64,000 bases of DNA from Paenibacillus spiritus. Its GTDB lineage: Bacteria; Bacillota; Bacilli; Paenibacillales; Paenibacillaceae. Under the pieces are notes generated by a model, which worked only from the letters and a program-made list of their open reading frames with translations, was not told where the DNA came from and did not search any database. The stretch is from positions 1 through 64,000 of the forward strand of contig NZ_VYKK01000037.1 of NCBI RefSeq assembly GCF_008710135.1, given 5' to 3'. The position numbers and the translations under genes were made by a program. Position 1 is the first letter of the stretch, and each line of letters starts with the position of its first letter. Of the stretch, positions 1 to 8,111 are shown one piece after another.

Positions 1-21
1 CAGGATCAAACTCTCCATAAA
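1..21 (-). rRNA. rrs: 16S ribosomal RNA, 5' end only (partial)
   Basis: Read on the minus strand, the first bases of the window give TTTATGGAGAGTTTGATCCT, the conserved 5' end of bacterial 16S rRNA. The gene continues off the left edge, so only about 20 nt are present. The exact mature 5' end is approximate. An rRNA operon beside pdaB is also found in B. subtilis, which supports the call. Confidence 0.95.
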
Positions 22-23
22 AG

Positions 24-87
24 GCTCGACCTTCGTCGAGCTGAACGTCCGAAAGGTATCAAGCTCGGCTGAGCCGATCCTTTCGGA
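24..87 (-). other. rRNA leader hairpins just upstream of 16S
   Basis: Two perfect inverted repeats sit in the pre-16S leader. Positions 24-30 pair with 35-41 (7 bp, 4-nt loop). Positions 48-56 pair with 79-87 (9 bp), enclosing a smaller stem of 66-70 with 72-76. Such stems usually form the pre-rRNA processing stalk cut by RNases. That role is inferred from position. Confidence 0.6.
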
Positions 88-160
88 CGAACAAGTTCGT
101 TTGACTTGCTCATAAGATGAATCTGACGAGATGTTATTCTCGATATTTCACTCACTCGAT

Positions 161-178
161 GTTCAGTTTTCAAAGAAC
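161..178 (-). promoter_or_regulatory. Conserved rRNA leader element (boxA-like)
   Basis: The minus strand reads GTTCTTTGAAAACTGAAC, a sequence recurrent in Bacillales rRNA leaders and 16S-23S spacers. It lies between the predicted promoters and the 16S start. A role in antitermination or pre-rRNA processing is known for such elements. The specific function here is inferred. Confidence 0.55.
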
Positions 179-223
179 CATCTTGTCTGCTTTGACTTAT
201 CAGTGCGTCGCAGCGACCTTTAT

Positions 224-253
224 AATATATCATACAGTTTATCATCTTGGCAA
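224..253 (-). promoter_or_regulatory. Putative rrn promoter, proximal
   Basis: The -35 is TTGCCA at 253-248 and the -10 is TATATT at 229-224, spaced 18 bp, each 5/6 to sigma-A consensus. It would start transcription about 200 nt before 16S. The surrounding stretch is AT-rich, as is usual upstream of rRNA promoters. Confidence 0.6.
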
Positions 254-332
254 GTCTTTTTTTTGAAAAAGTTAATTTCAAAATTCCGATTTGCCTTGCG
301 TCTCCATCCATACAAAAAGGAGCGCGAGATAT

Positions 333-362
333 AATTTATCACAGCGCCCCTTTGAAAGTCAA
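333..362 (-). promoter_or_regulatory. Putative rrn promoter, distal
   Basis: The -35 is TTGACT at 362-357 (5/6) and the -10 is TAAATT at 338-333, with 18 bp between them. Tandem promoters are common for rRNA operons. The -10 match is weaker than in the proximal promoter, so this one is less certain. Confidence 0.4.
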
Positions 363-386
363 CCCTATTTAAATAACTCATTTAGG

Positions 387-617
387 TTAGTGCTTGAATT
401 GCGATGATTTCCCGCCCCATGCATACTTGGACAGTTCCTTTTGAGGCGCAAATCGGGCGTACATCCGGAACACCGTCTTGTACCGGTTGGCTATCGCATG
501 TCTAATATTCTGATCGAGCCGCTGATCGCTGAGATCCAGCAGCATTTCATCCAGCTCTTTGCGGAGCACATAATCGAGCTCCTTGCATTCTTTCTCGTTG
601 AACAACATCCCCAGCAT
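387..617 (-). CDS. Conserved hypothetical protein, 76 aa
   Basis: I do not recognise a characterised family. It is a small, soluble, mixed-charge protein with no signal peptide or membrane segment and a predicted helical middle. The start is the ATG at 617, which follows AAGGAGGT with 7 nt spacing. A longer frame beginning at 635 starts inside that Shine-Dalgarno sequence and is unlikely. It lies between the SpoIIM-like gene and the rRNA promoters. No terminator is visible after it. The strong ribosome-binding site and clean frame make it a likely real gene. Confidence 0.7.
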   Translation of the reverse strand: MLGMLFNEKECKELDYVLRKELDEMLLDLSDQRLDQNIRHAIANRYKTVFRMYARFAPQKELSKYAWGGKSSQFKH

Positions 618-820
618 TGGTTTGACCTCCTTCATGTATAGAACGATTCAAGGCGAAGAGCTTCTGCCGTATGGGTCATGTATCGCTTACACTAGATTAA
701 CCGAAGTCGTTAATTTATAACCAAAATTATAAATTTTCCCTTTTGAAAACCGGTCCTCTATTACTTTATTACCCCGAAGGATTCTCTAGACGCCGCTCTT
801 CCCTCAAATTGTCCGGATTT

Positions 821-1423
821 CTAGGAGAGGAGCGCAAAGGTCAGCGTGCTTTCGATAACTGCCGCAATCAGCAGAAGCAGAATAATCCATACCGAGGCTG
901 TCAGTGTCTGCCGCATGAATACGGACCAACCTGCCGCTTCCCGGTTCTGCCGTCTTCCCAGGCTGTCAAACACTCTCCGTCCGAAATGGATTCCATAAGC
1001 GCAAGCAATCAGCAGCGCCGGGATCTCGATAACCCCGTGAGGAAGCAGTCCTTTTACTATCAGATCAAACAGATCCGCCCCCTGCAGGCTCGCGCGATGA
1101 ACAAGATAGCCGATCACTCCGCCGTTAATGACCAGAAACAGAGCCGGAAGGATGCCAAACAACGCACCCAGGTAAAGAATGACCACGCTCTTAATGCTGT
1201 TGTTCAAGAAGATGAAAATAAAGAAGGACATTTGAGGCGAGGAAGATTCCCGCAAATTTTGGGCAGTCCTCCCCAGCCCCTCCATCTGGCTGTTCAGCAG
1301 CGACTCAAGCCCGCCCGTGCCGAACCATCCGGCTGCAATGCCGCCTGCAAAGAAGATGAGCGCTGTCCAAAGCGCCCCTTTTATTTGTCTCAAATCCCGA
1401 AGGAAGGTCAATGGCGATAACAT
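821..1423 (-). CDS. SpoIIM/DUF95-like integral membrane protein
   Basis: This 200-aa protein has about five hydrophobic segments (roughly residues 18-35, 65-95, 95-120, 130-150 and 178-198). The middle of the chain, including the stretch around HGVIEIPALL, is typical of the stage II sporulation protein M family. In B. subtilis SpoIIM works with SpoIID and SpoIIP in engulfment, but DUF95 members also occur outside sporulation. It starts at ATG 1423 after AGAGGTG and is divergent from pdaB. B. subtilis has the unrelated membrane protein KbaA at this place; this sequence does not look like KbaA to me. Exact role unknown. Confidence 0.75.
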   Translation of the reverse strand: MLSPLTFLRDLRQIKGALWTALIFFAGGIAAGWFGTGGLESLLNSQMEGLGRTAQNLRESSSPQMSFFIFIFLNNSIKSVVILYLGALFGILPALFLVINGGVIGYLVHRASLQGADLFDLIVKGLLPHGVIEIPALLIACAYGIHFGRRVFDSLGRRQNREAAGWSVFMRQTLTASVWIILLLLIAAVIESTLTFALLS

Positions 1424-1454
1424 CGTTCACCTCTCATGTTCGTATCGGTCCAAG

Positions 1455-1482
1455 TCATAACCCTCTCGTACGGGCATACATT
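1455..1482 (+). promoter_or_regulatory. Putative sigma-E type promoter for pdaB
   Basis: The -10 is CATACATT at 1475-1482, a full match to the sigma-E -10 pattern CATACANT. A TCATAAC at 1455-1461 serves as -35, 13 bp upstream. pdaB is a mother-cell sporulation gene in B. subtilis, which fits. The match is by eye only. Confidence 0.5.
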
Positions 1483-1523
1483 TAGAACAAACAAGCCCGT
1501 TACTAGGAGAGGAGCCTGAACGA

Positions 1524-2330
1524 ATGAATTCCTTTTATGTATTCAGCGGCCGAAAAATAAAGCGTTTCTTCTACGCCTTCGCCGCCGCGCTGCTGGCTGC
1601 CGGTATTGTGTATGTCGAGAGAGGCAATATCACGGTCTTCTCGGATTCCACCACTCCCTCCGCTATCTACAGTGTGCCCACAGAGAAGAAGCTTATTGCC
1701 CTCACCTTTGACATCAGTTGGGGAGAGAAGCGTCCGGGGCCGATCCTGCAGGTGCTGGAGGACAAAAAGGTCGATAAAGCCACCTTCTTCCTCTCTTCTC
1801 CCTGGAGCAAGACGCATCCCGACATTGTCGCTTCGATCAAGAACGCCGGCTATGAAATCGGCAGCCACGGGCATAAGCATGTCAATTACAGCACACTGAG
1901 CAATGAAGACATCCGCACGCAGATTCTAACCGCCCAGACCGTTCTTACGGATATGACCGGAAAGACGCCAAATCTGATCCGGATGCCCAACGGGGATTTC
2001 GACAAGCGGGTGCTTCAGGTGGCGACCGATCTCGGATATAAGGTCATTCAGTGGGATACGGATTCTCTCGACTGGAAAAACATCGGAGTGCAGAACATCG
2101 TTAACCGGGTAACGACCAAAGCTCATCCCGGCGATATTGTGCTGCTGCATGCCAGCGATTCCTGTAAACAAACCCATGAAGCCCTGCCGCTTATTATCGA
2201 CGAGTTGCGCAGACAGGGCTATGAGTTCGTCACGGTATCTGAGCTGATCAATCAAGGAACTGCCGAAGGCAAAGAGGTCCGCGACTCCGCTTGGATGAAC
2301 GACCGTCTGGAAGACGCAGCAGGCCTATAG
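1524..2330 (+). CDS. pdaB: Polysaccharide deacetylase family sporulation protein PdaB
   Basis: 268 aa: an N-terminal membrane anchor (about residues 13-31) followed by a NodB-type polysaccharide deacetylase domain (about 55-250). The motif TFDISWG (D63) replaces the usual TFDDG, as in the PdaB family, and SHGHKH (114-119) carries the metal-binding histidines. LLHAS near residue 215 is the late NodB motif. PdaB is needed for spore stability in B. subtilis; its catalytic activity is debated. It starts at ATG 1524 after AGGAGAGGAG. It is plus-strand, divergent from the SpoIIM-like gene, and lies next to an rRNA operon as in B. subtilis. Confidence 0.93.
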   Translation: MNSFYVFSGRKIKRFFYAFAAALLAAGIVYVERGNITVFSDSTTPSAIYSVPTEKKLIALTFDISWGEKRPGPILQVLEDKKVDKATFFLSSPWSKTHPDIVASIKNAGYEIGSHGHKHVNYSTLSNEDIRTQILTAQTVLTDMTGKTPNLIRMPNGDFDKRVLQVATDLGYKVIQWDTDSLDWKNIGVQNIVNRVTTKAHPGDIVLLHASDSCKQTHEALPLIIDELRRQGYEFVTVSELINQGTAEGKEVRDSAWMNDRLEDAAGL

Positions 2331-2360
2331 GGCCCATCTTAAAGAACCGCTGCCTGGCCG

Positions 2361-3182
2361 TCAATGCCGGGGAGAAATCAGCTCGGAGATATCCGGTGTC
2401 GGCGAATTAAGCTTGGGATAGTGGAGATCAAAGCCTTCCAGCGTCTTCACTACGATGGATAAGGCGAGATAATTGCGGTACCAGCGCCGGTTCGCCGGAA
2501 TCCAGTACCAAGGCGCCGTGTCCGTCGACGTTTCTCTGAAGACGTCCTCGTAAGCGTCCTGGTAATCATCCCAGAACTTGCGTTCCTCCAGATCGCTGAC
2601 ATCGAATTTCCAATGCTTGGTCGGGTCTTGAAGGCGCTCCTGGATCTTCTCCAGCTGCTTCTCCTTGGATATGTGAAGGAACAGCTTCAGGATCACGGTA
2701 TTCTGATCGGTCAGCATCTCTTCAAAATGACGGATATGCTTGAACCGGCGCTTCAGCTCTTCCTTATCCAGACCGCCGTGCACGCGCGGCACCAGCACAT
2801 CTTCGTAATGGGAGCGGTTAAACGCGGAAATGTAGCCTTTTGCCGGAGTCTTCATATGCACCCGCCATAGAAAATCATGAGCCGCCTCTTCCAGGGACGG
2901 CTTTTTGAAGCTGGTTACGGTAAATCCTTGAGGATTCACCCCCGAGAAAATGTGCTTCACGGTACCGTCCTTGCCGCTGGAATCCATGCCTTGAAGAACG
3001 ACCAGCAGAGACTTCTCCTTCTGGGCGAACAAGATGTCCTGCAGCTCGGCCAGCCGCTCCTTCAAGGCTTCCATCTTCGCCTCGGCTTCTTCCTTATCGC
3101 GGAAAGAGCCGGTATCTTCCGGGTCCAGCTTGGACAAAATGCGGTCATTCGTATTGTTGATGAGATAGCGGTCTATATTCAT
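2361..3182 (-). CDS. ppk2: Polyphosphate kinase 2 family protein
   Basis: 273 aa, the usual length of a one-domain PPK2. The Walker A motif GMDSSGKDG is at residues 65-73. The block FNRSHYEDVL (121-130) followed by PRVH matches the PPK2 core, closest in my reading to the class that phosphorylates AMP and ADP. The enzyme transfers phosphate between polyphosphate and nucleotides in the cytosol. It starts at ATG 3182 after GGAGG. It is convergent with pdaB and divergent from gerD. In B. subtilis this slot has no PPK2 gene, so it is an insertion into the conserved order. Substrate preference cannot be read from sequence alone. Confidence 0.9.
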   Translation of the reverse strand: MNIDRYLINNTNDRILSKLDPEDTGSFRDKEEAEAKMEALKERLAELQDILFAQKEKSLLVVLQGMDSSGKDGTVKHIFSGVNPQGFTVTSFKKPSLEEAAHDFLWRVHMKTPAKGYISAFNRSHYEDVLVPRVHGGLDKEELKRRFKHIRHFEEMLTDQNTVILKLFLHISKEKQLEKIQERLQDPTKHWKFDVSDLEERKFWDDYQDAYEDVFRETSTDTAPWYWIPANRRWYRNYLALSIVVKTLEGFDLHYPKLNSPTPDISELISPRH

Positions 3183-3320
3183 CTTCCGTTTCGCCTCCTG
3201 CCTCTTTCTTTAATTTTTAACCGATGCTTGGCTGATCTAACCAGCCATCAGCGGCCGGCAACGAGTCAGCTACAGGAGAATTGCGGCAGCTCTGCCGGGA
3301 AAAATGCTGCGGCAATTCCT

Positions 3321-3350
3321 CATAAATGTCTTCCTCTCCGGCGCATACTA
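3321..3350 (+). promoter_or_regulatory. Putative sigma-G type promoter for gerD
   Basis: The -10 is CATACTA at 3344-3350 and CATAA at 3321-3325 serves as -35, with 18 bp between them. Both resemble forespore sigma-G promoters, and gerD is a sigma-G gene in Bacillus. The start would lie about 25 nt before the coding sequence. Confidence 0.5.
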
Positions 3351-3382
3351 ACCCCATTCAATCCGATAAGGGAGGCAGCGCG

Positions 3383-4069
3383 ATGAAGCCGGGCACGACA
3401 CGGAGGGCAGGAATGGGCGTCCTTCTTCTTCTGACGCTGACCGCCTGCGGCAGCGAGCAAAGCGGCTCCTCGTCCCAGCAGGTCAGCTACAAGGAAATGA
3501 AGACCATGGTCGTTGACATTCTCAAGAGCGAAGAAGGCAAAAAAGCAGTGGAGGAGGCCATGTCTTCTTCCAAAGCCGGGGGAAGCGGTTCGAGCGGCGG
3601 GCTTAGCATGCAGAGTCTGCCGCTTCAGAGCAACGAGCAAATCCGGCTGGCCGTGAAGGATACGATTACGGCTCCTGAGTACAAAAAGGAAATTGAAAAG
3701 ATAATGACCGACCCGAAATTTGCCGGCGATTTTGCCAAGGCTATCAGTTCCCAGAGCAAGCAGCTTCATCTGCAGCTGATCAAGGACCCCACCTATCAAA
3801 AATCGGTGGAAGCCATCATGAAATCGCCGGAAGTGATGAAGATGTTCCTGGATCTGACGAAGACGTCGGATTACCGGAAGCAGACGATGACGATCATGCA
3901 GGAGACGATGCAGAATCCCCTGTTCCGCATGGAGGTGATGGATCTGCTGAAGACGGTCGTCAAGGAAGAACTGCAGCCCAAAGAGGAGAAGCAGGGCGGC
4001 GGTTCGGGCGGCGGCTCCGGCGGCGGACAGAAATCGGAAAGCGGCGGCGGGCAGGGATCGGGGCAGTAA
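3383..4069 (+). CDS. gerD: Spore germination lipoprotein GerD
   Basis: 228 aa. A lipoprotein signal with lipobox LTAC places the lipidated cysteine at residue 22. A helical core (about 30-200) repeats the pattern KSPEVMKMFLDL/DPTYQKSVEAI, as in GerD. The C-terminal tail is unusually rich in Gly and Ser. GerD clusters germinant receptors in the inner spore membrane. The start is ATG 3383 after GGGAGG with 7 nt spacing; a frame from 3326 would put 19 residues before the signal peptide. The position next to salA-cwlD matches B. subtilis. It is convergent with salA over a shared terminator. Confidence 0.93.
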   Translation: MKPGTTRRAGMGVLLLLTLTACGSEQSGSSSQQVSYKEMKTMVVDILKSEEGKKAVEEAMSSSKAGGSGSSGGLSMQSLPLQSNEQIRLAVKDTITAPEYKKEIEKIMTDPKFAGDFAKAISSQSKQLHLQLIKDPTYQKSVEAIMKSPEVMKMFLDLTKTSDYRKQTMTIMQETMQNPLFRMEVMDLLKTVVKEELQPKEEKQGGGSGGGSGGGQKSESGGGQGSGQ

Positions 4070-4111
4070 AAAAATCCGGAGTCATCCCTAACGGGATGCT
4101 TCCGGATTTTT
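4070..4111. terminator. Bidirectional terminator between gerD and salA
   Basis: AAAAATCCGGA at 4070-4080 pairs with TCCGGATTTTT at 4101-4111, with an inner stem CATCCC (83-88)/GGGATG (93-98). The A/T ends provide a U-tract on both strands. It serves the convergent pair gerD (+) and salA (-). Confidence 0.9.
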
Positions 4112-4130
4112 GCGCAGATTTCTTAGATTG

Positions 4131-5234
4131 TCATTGGCATTTCACTGCAATGCGATCCGCCATTTCTTCGAACAGCCGGGCTGTGTCGGTGCCTGCCTTG
4201 TAGACAGACGGAGAGAAGTCCGGTTCCGCGATATGATTGTCCGGCGCTCCGAGCGGAATCTGCGCCAGCAGATCGGTGTGAAGCGTCTCTGCCAGCTTGG
4301 CTCCGCCGCCGCGTCCGAAGACATACTCCCTCTTGCCGCAGCCGGGGCACACATAATAAGACATATTCTCGACGACCCCCAGGATTTCATGATCGGTCTG
4401 CTGGGCCATAGCCCCGGCTCTGGCCGCTACAAAAGCCGCTGTGGCATGAGGCGTAGTGACGATGATTTCTTTGCTGTGCGGAAGCATCTGGTGCACATCG
4501 AGAGCTACATCCCCCGTGCCCGGCGGCAAGTCAAGCAGCAGGTAATCCAAATCGCCCCAGGCTACGTCGGTGAAGAATTGGCGCAGCATTTTGCCGAGCA
4601 TCGGTCCCCGCCAGATTACCGGGTTGTTCTCGCGGATGAAGAAGCCCATCGACATGACCTTGACGCCAAAGCGCTCCACCGGGTGGATGACTCCCTCTTC
4701 GACCTCCGGCCCTTCTTCAATCCCCATCATATCGGGAATGCTGAATCCGTAAATGTCGGCATCAATGAGCCCTACCCGGTAGCCTCTGCGGGCAAGCGCC
4801 GCCGCCAGGTTAACGGTCACGGTCGATTTGCCGACGCCGCCCTTGCCGCTCGCTACCGCAATGAAGTTAATGCCCGATTGCTCACTCAGCATCTGGTGGT
4901 CGTCCAGGCCGGCGGCATGTCCTTTCAAACGGTCTTCCTGCGGGTAGCCTGCGCCCTCTCCCGTCTTCTGGGCGATCTGGCCGCGCTCATGCTCGGTGGC
5001 ATCGCGCAGCCGGATGTGGACGCTCTCGACGCCCGCTTCCTGGAGACGGTCCCTGACCGCCTGCTCCAGTTCCATCCGTCTGCCTTCATCGGAATCGAGA
5101 CAGACCAGCGACAGTGAAATGCGGTCTTCCTTGACCATAATATCCCGTATGAGCTGCAGCTCGACCAGGCTGTGTCCGGTTGAGGAATCTTGAATCGGCA
5201 GCAGTATTTCCTGTATCTGTTCCCTGGAGAGCAT
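4131..5234 (-). CDS. salA: Mrp/NBP35-family P-loop ATPase SalA
   Basis: 367 aa. An N-terminal DUF59/MIP18-like domain (about 1-85) is followed by a P-loop ATPase domain with GKGGVGKS (about 130-137), DADIYGFS and DLPPGTGD. A CPGCG motif near residue 290 can hold a bridging Fe-S cluster. Family members carry or insert Fe-S clusters; B. subtilis SalA is also reported as a regulator of extracellular proteases. The start is ATG 5234 after AAGGTG with 6 nt spacing; the GTG at 5243 lies in that ribosome-binding site. It is downstream of cwlD, as in B. subtilis. Confidence 0.92.
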   Translation of the reverse strand: MLSREQIQEILLPIQDSSTGHSLVELQLIRDIMVKEDRISLSLVCLDSDEGRRMELEQAVRDRLQEAGVESVHIRLRDATEHERGQIAQKTGEGAGYPQEDRLKGHAAGLDDHQMLSEQSGINFIAVASGKGGVGKSTVTVNLAAALARRGYRVGLIDADIYGFSIPDMMGIEEGPEVEEGVIHPVERFGVKVMSMGFFIRENNPVIWRGPMLGKMLRQFFTDVAWGDLDYLLLDLPPGTGDVALDVHQMLPHSKEIIVTTPHATAAFVAARAGAMAQQTDHEILGVVENMSYYVCPGCGKREYVFGRGGGAKLAETLHTDLLAQIPLGAPDNHIAEPDFSPSVYKAGTDTARLFEEMADRIAVKCQ

Positions 5235-5282
5235 GACAAGCACCTTCGCTTTCTATCGGTTGGATTTCAGTCTATTATATCA

Positions 5283-6056
5283 TTACCCTTTTGGCGAAGA
5301 GTAGTCCCCCGCTTTCTCCCCCGCCTCATACCGAAGAATTCCCCGATAGATGGCAGTCGCCACTTTTCGCTGATACAAATCGTCCCCCAGCAGAACTGAT
5401 TCCTGGGGATGAGACAGAAATCCCACCTCCACCAGCGCCGATGGCATCCGGAGCGCCCGCAGCAGATAGACCGTCTGGACGGTCTTGGCTACCCGGTCGG
5501 TATTCTCCAGCGTTCCGCGGATCTCCGACTGGATCAGGCGGGCCAGCTCGGCATTGTCCGGATGGTTCGGATAATAAAAGGTCTGGGCACCGCTCCACCG
5601 GGCCGACGGTATGCTGTTCATATGAATGCTGATGAACAGATCCGCCTTCTTCTCCTCAATCGTCCGCACTCTCTGCTTGAGATCTTCCGTCTTCCGCTTG
5701 GCATATCCGCGCGTACCTTCTCCTGCCAGGTCATTATCTCCCTCCCGGGTCATGACAACGATGGCGCCAGCCTGCTGGAGATAATCGCGCAGGTACAAAG
5801 AAACCGCAAGATTGACTTCTTTCTCGATCAGCCCTTGCCGGCTGACGGCTCCTCCGTCGGGACCGCCGTGACCGGCATCAATGGCAATGACCCGGCCCGA
5901 CAGCGGCAGGCTCCAGTAATCCCATGTCCGGGCGGTGGGCATGTCATAAGCTACAATACCGATAAGCAGAGCCAGCAGCGCTGCGCCGGCGCAGCCTCTT
6001 TTGATGCGACTCCAAGAAATCCAGACCGAGACCTTACGCCGATGGCGGCCGGACAT
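5283..6056 (-). CDS. cwlD: N-acetylmuramoyl-L-alanine amidase CwlD
   Basis: 257 aa with an uncleaved N-terminal membrane anchor (about 20-38) and an Amidase_3 domain (about 55-245). DAGHG (H63) and E80 are the first zinc ligands, and SIHMNS and EVGFLSHP are the later motifs. CwlD with PdaA makes muramic delta-lactam in the spore cortex. The start is ATG 6056 after AGGGGG with 8 nt spacing; an upstream frame from 6092 has no ribosome-binding site. The Shine-Dalgarno lies in the 3' arm of a hairpin, described separately. Confidence 0.93.
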   Translation of the reverse strand: MSGRHRRKVSVWISWSRIKRGCAGAALLALLIGIVAYDMPTARTWDYWSLPLSGRVIAIDAGHGGPDGGAVSRQGLIEKEVNLAVSLYLRDYLQQAGAIVVMTREGDNDLAGEGTRGYAKRKTEDLKQRVRTIEEKKADLFISIHMNSIPSARWSGAQTFYYPNHPDNAELARLIQSEIRGTLENTDRVAKTVQTVYLLRALRMPSALVEVGFLSHPQESVLLGDDLYQRKVATAIYRGILRYEAGEKAGDYSSPKG

Positions 6057-6066
6057 AACAAAGACC

Positions 6067-6120
6067 CCCTCGTCCCCATAGATTCTACTCATCTATATGG
6101 GACAAGAGGGCCATTTATGC
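6067..6120 (-). promoter_or_regulatory. Putative sigma-E promoter and RBS-masking hairpin of cwlD
   Basis: GCATAAA at 6120-6114 and CATATAGA at 6099-6092 form a sigma-E-like promoter with 14 bp spacing. An imperfect hairpin pairs 6110-6091 with 6083-6067, loop 6090-6084. Its 3' arm overlaps the cwlD Shine-Dalgarno (6070-6065). A transcript from this promoter would start near the loop and lack the 5' arm, leaving the site free. A transcript running on from sat would carry both arms. This logic is inference. Confidence 0.5.
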
Positions 6121-6127
6121 CGGATCG

Positions 6128-7306
6128 TCAGGAACCGCTTGGGGCAGCCGACTCTTGCATGCCTTCAATCAGCACCTCGGCCACTTCCGGCCGGGTGAAC
6201 TCGGGAGGCGGACATACCCCGTCCCGGAGCAGCGCGCGCACCTTGGTGCCGGACAACGTCATGTGCGATTCTTTGGGGTGCGGGCAGGTCTTGCTGGAAG
6301 CCATATTGCCGCACTTGGTGCAGAAGAAGCTGTGTTCGAAGAACAGCGGTGTAATGCCGAGTTCCTCCGCAGTAAAGTTCGAGAAGATCTCCTGCGCTTC
6401 ATAAGTGCCGTAATAATCGCCGACGCCCGCATGGTCGCGGCCGACGATGAAGTGGGTGCAGCCGTAATTCTTGCGCACCATCGCATGGAAGATAGCCTCC
6501 CGGGGTCCCGCATAGCGCATAGCCGCCGGGAACACGCCCAGGAACGTACGATTCTCCGGGTAGTAATTCTTCAACAGCACCAGGTAGCTCTTCATCCGTA
6601 CGTTGGCCGGCACATCATCCGATTTGGTCTCCCCTACAAGAGGATTGAGGAAGAGCGCGTCTACAATCTCCATAGCCGATTTCTGAATATATTCATGCGC
6701 CCGGTGGACCGGATTGCGGGTCTGGAAACCAACGACGGTTCTCCAACCCTTCTCTGCAAAAAGACGCCGCGTCTCGGCCGGGTCAAAATAGAACTCTCCG
6801 AATTTCTCGGGCTGCGGCCGATTCAGGACGGTTACTGTTCCTCCCACATAGGTAGAAGGTCGAGCCAGGAGCTTGGCTACGCCCGGATGCTCCGGATCAG
6901 TTGTCTTGAATACATGCTGGGCCTCTACGCTCTGGTCAACGGTGTAGACGCTCTCCACGTCAATCAGTCCATAAACGACGTCATCCTCTTGTCCTACCAG
7001 CGCCGCGCGCGTTCCCGCTGCCAGCTCGGAAGCCCGGGATTCGTCTACCGCCAAGGTCACCGGAATGCTCCAGACTGTTCCATTGGCCAGTCGCATGGTC
7101 TTAACGACGGACTCGTAGTCTTCTTTGTTCAAAAAGCCGGTCAGCGGCGAGAAAGCTCCCACTGCAATCAGATCCAGATCAGAGACTGTCCAAGTGCTAA
7201 TCTCAATGCGCGGGAGTCCCGCCGCCTCTTCCAGCAGCTTCAGACGCTCTTCTCCCTCTGCCAGCCGGTTAATCAGCGTTCCCCCGTGAGGAAGTATCGA
7301 CGTCAT
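6128..7306 (-). CDS. sat: Sulfate adenylyltransferase (ATP sulfurylase)
   Basis: 392 aa, homodimeric bacterial/archaeal Sat type. [11 protein letters not shown] (195-205) and GRDHAG (289-294) are the ATP and sulfate site motifs. C329, C332 and C341 form a CxxC...C group that may bind metal. It forms adenosine 5'-phosphosulfate from sulfate and ATP in the cytosol. It starts at ATG 7306 after AAGGAGAGAG. It lies 52 nt downstream of cysH, probably in one transcript. No APS kinase gene is in the window, consistent with direct APS reduction. Confidence 0.95.
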   Translation of the reverse strand: MTSILPHGGTLINRLAEGEERLKLLEEAAGLPRIEISTWTVSDLDLIAVGAFSPLTGFLNKEDYESVVKTMRLANGTVWSIPVTLAVDESRASELAAGTRAALVGQEDDVVYGLIDVESVYTVDQSVEAQHVFKTTDPEHPGVAKLLARPSTYVGGTVTVLNRPQPEKFGEFYFDPAETRRLFAEKGWRTVVGFQTRNPVHRAHEYIQKSAMEIVDALFLNPLVGETKSDDVPANVRMKSYLVLLKNYYPENRTFLGVFPAAMRYAGPREAIFHAMVRKNYGCTHFIVGRDHAGVGDYYGTYEAQEIFSNFTAEELGITPLFFEHSFFCTKCGNMASSKTCPHPKESHMTLSGTKVRALLRDGVCPPPEFTRPEVAEVLIEGMQESAAPSGS

Positions 7307-7358
7307 CGTTCATCTCTCTCCTTTTGTAAGGTTGACCGTTGCCTTGTTGCTTCGTCGT

Positions 7359-8051
7359 TTATTTGTGCAATCCGCACTCTGTCTTGTCCGACCCCGACCA
7401 GCGTCCGGCACGGGGGTCTTCGCCGGGCATGACGGCCCGGGTACAGTATTCACAGCCAATGCTCGGATAATTGCGGTCATGCAGCGGGTTATAGATCACG
7501 TTATTGGTCCGGATGTAATTCCAGACATCCTCTGTGGTCCAGTCGGCAATCGGGTTGAACTTGACGAGCCCAAATTTATAATCATATTCAATCTTCTTGG
7601 CATTGGCCCGGGTCGGAGCCTGGTCGCGGCGGATGCCGGTAATCCAAGCGTCGTACTGGGACAAAATGCGTGTCAGCGGCTCCACCTTACGGATATTGCA
7701 GCACTGATTGGCATCCACGCTCCATAGCGCCTCTCCATATTGCTGAGCTTGTTCTTCCGGTGTAAGCTGCGGAGCTACCCGCACAAATTCCAACCCGTAT
7801 TTCGCTGCCATTTGATCGCGGGTCTCATAAGTCTCTTGGAAATGAAAGTCCGTATCCAGATAAAAAATATCCGTCACCGGGCTCACCTTCTGCATCATAT
7901 CCACCAGCACCACATCTTCTGCACCGAAGCTGCAAGCGAATGTTATATTTGGAAAAGCATCGACTGCCCACCGAATAATCTCTTCCGGCGTTGCATGCTC
8001 CAATTCTTCCGCCTGAACACGAATCAGTTCTTCTTTCTCCAGCAAATTCAT
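7359..8051 (-). CDS. cysH: APS/PAPS reductase CysH
   Basis: 230 aa. CC at residues 117-118 and CEYC at 200-203 are the four cysteines that bind a [4Fe-4S] cluster in adenylyl-sulfate reductases. The catalytic ECGLH is at 225-229. The enzyme reduces APS (or PAPS) to sulfite with thioredoxin. It starts at ATG 8051 with GGGGG about 10 nt upstream. It is followed by sat. The iron-sulfur type and lack of APS kinase nearby favour APS as substrate; that is inference. Confidence 0.93.
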   Translation of the reverse strand: MNLLEKEELIRVQAEELEHATPEEIIRWAVDAFPNITFACSFGAEDVVLVDMMQKVSPVTDIFYLDTDFHFQETYETRDQMAAKYGLEFVRVAPQLTPEEQAQQYGEALWSVDANQCCNIRKVEPLTRILSQYDAWITGIRRDQAPTRANAKKIEYDYKFGLVKFNPIADWTTEDVWNYIRTNNVIYNPLHDRNYPSIGCEYCTRAVMPGEDPRAGRWSGSDKTECGLHK

Positions 8052-8111
8052 CTTCTCGGTTCCCCCATCCTAGAAATAAGGCCAATAAAACCAACTAAAC
8101 TTATATGCAAT

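Noticed and set aside
636..820. Promoter or small gene between the 76-aa protein and the SpoIIM-like gene
   Set aside because: AT-rich, but only weak promoter-like hexamers and no frame with a ribosome-binding site; I report nothing there.
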